A DNA stretch of 64,000 nucleotides. Source: Arthrobacter sp. Soil762 (lineage in GTDB: Bacteria; Actinomycetota; Actinomycetes; Actinomycetales; Micrococcaceae). The stretch covers positions 394,757 through 458,756 of the forward strand of contig NZ_LMSG01000019.1 in NCBI RefSeq assembly GCF_001428335.1. Reading direction: 5' to 3'. Below the pieces are notes generated by a model. That model ran no database searches. It worked only from the letters and a program-made list of their open reading frames with translations, and was not told where the DNA came from. A program made the translations under genes and the position numbers. Of this stretch, positions 63,790-64,000 are shown piece after piece (positions within the stretch are counted from its first letter, which is position 1; every line of letters starts with the position of its first letter).

Positions 63790-64000
63790 GACTACTACCG
63801 CCACCACAACAGCAGCCGTCAGCAACCAGTCGCTGGCCGAGCTTGACCCCGAAATCGCAGCAGTCCTCAGCCAGGAACTTGGCCGCCAGCGCGGCACCCT
63901 GGAAATGATCGCCTCCGAAAACTTTGCCCCGCGCGCTGTGATGGAAGCCCAGGGCTCGGTCCTGACCAACAAGTACGCCGAAGGCTACCCGGGCCGCCGT
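63790..64000 (+). CDS. glyA: Serine hydroxymethyltransferase, 5' part
   Basis: The frame runs off the window after 70 codons. [20 protein letters not shown] and then [18 protein letters not shown] and [18 protein letters not shown]-like text match the GlyA N-terminus (exact residues here: [18 protein letters not shown]). It interconverts serine and THF with glycine and methylene-THF. GTG start has AGGAG upstream. A ZTP riboswitch controls it, tying expression to the 10-formyl-THF supply. The gene is incomplete only because the window ends. Confidence 0.96.

Overview
This is a 64 kb piece of a high-GC actinobacterial chromosome. A monomeric NADP isocitrate dehydrogenase, FdxA, a DUF6350 membrane protein beside purN/purH, a ZTP riboswitch before glyA and a LAKTG-type wall anchor point to a Micrococcaceae member, most likely Arthrobacter or Pseudarthrobacter. 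That assignment rests on protein recognition, not on an rRNA gene. I see no tRNA, rRNA, CRISPR array, transposase or prophage.

Layout. 1-5 kb: an AhpD-like protein, a large AfsR/SARP regulator with an NB-ARC ATPase domain, a RibD/DHFR-like reductase and a small membrane protein. 5.3-13.4 kb: a signalling block with a hybrid histidine kinase translationally coupled to a REC-GGDEF response regulator, a persulfide-dioxygenase-like enzyme with rhodanese domains, and a PAS-GGDEF-EAL protein. 13.5-23.2 kb: the most unusual region, a tight six-gene minus-strand cassette of mostly unrecognised proteins. It contains a fused multi-domain wall hydrolase without signal peptide and an HETGH metalloprotease-like protein, ends in a perfect hairpin, and is divergent from a small SARP regulator. 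A 31-bp inverted repeat lies in the divergent gap. 23.2-29 kb: ugd-mgtA (uronate glycolipid synthesis), an NfeD-like/flotillin pair, an HNH protein and ferredoxin. 29-33 kb: a secreted Pro-rich protein, a likely 28-residue peptide gene with its own terminator, and DUF4383 and DUF6350 membrane proteins. 33-41 kb: purN, purH and icd, with an MFS transporter on the opposite strand between purN and purH, and a secreted trypsin-like protease.

41-48.6 kb: a Ser/Thr kinase with a coupled lipoprotein, a repeat-rich LAKTG surface protein, a second FDPGxSPD-tailed secreted protein, a Gfo/Idh oxidoreductase and a MacB-type ABC exporter. 48.8-54.3 kb: a ChvE/MmsAB-type sugar ABC operon and a ROK repressor, whose two promoter regions carry the same 23-bp candidate operator. 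54.4-61.4 kb: a lysine catabolic locus of the 5-aminovaleramide type (DavA-like amidase, PucR regulator, alanine-racemase family protein, APC permease, DavB-like lysine 2-monooxygenase). 61.4-64 kb: gamma carbonic anhydrase, a methyltransferase, purU, and a ZTP riboswitch controlling glyA, which runs off the window.

Together the housekeeping genes centre on purine and one-carbon metabolism (purN, purH, purU, glyA). The accessory genes cover lysine use, sugar uptake, c-di-GMP signalling and cell-surface proteins. The SARP-linked cassette at 13.5-23.2 kb is the best candidate for an undescribed system.
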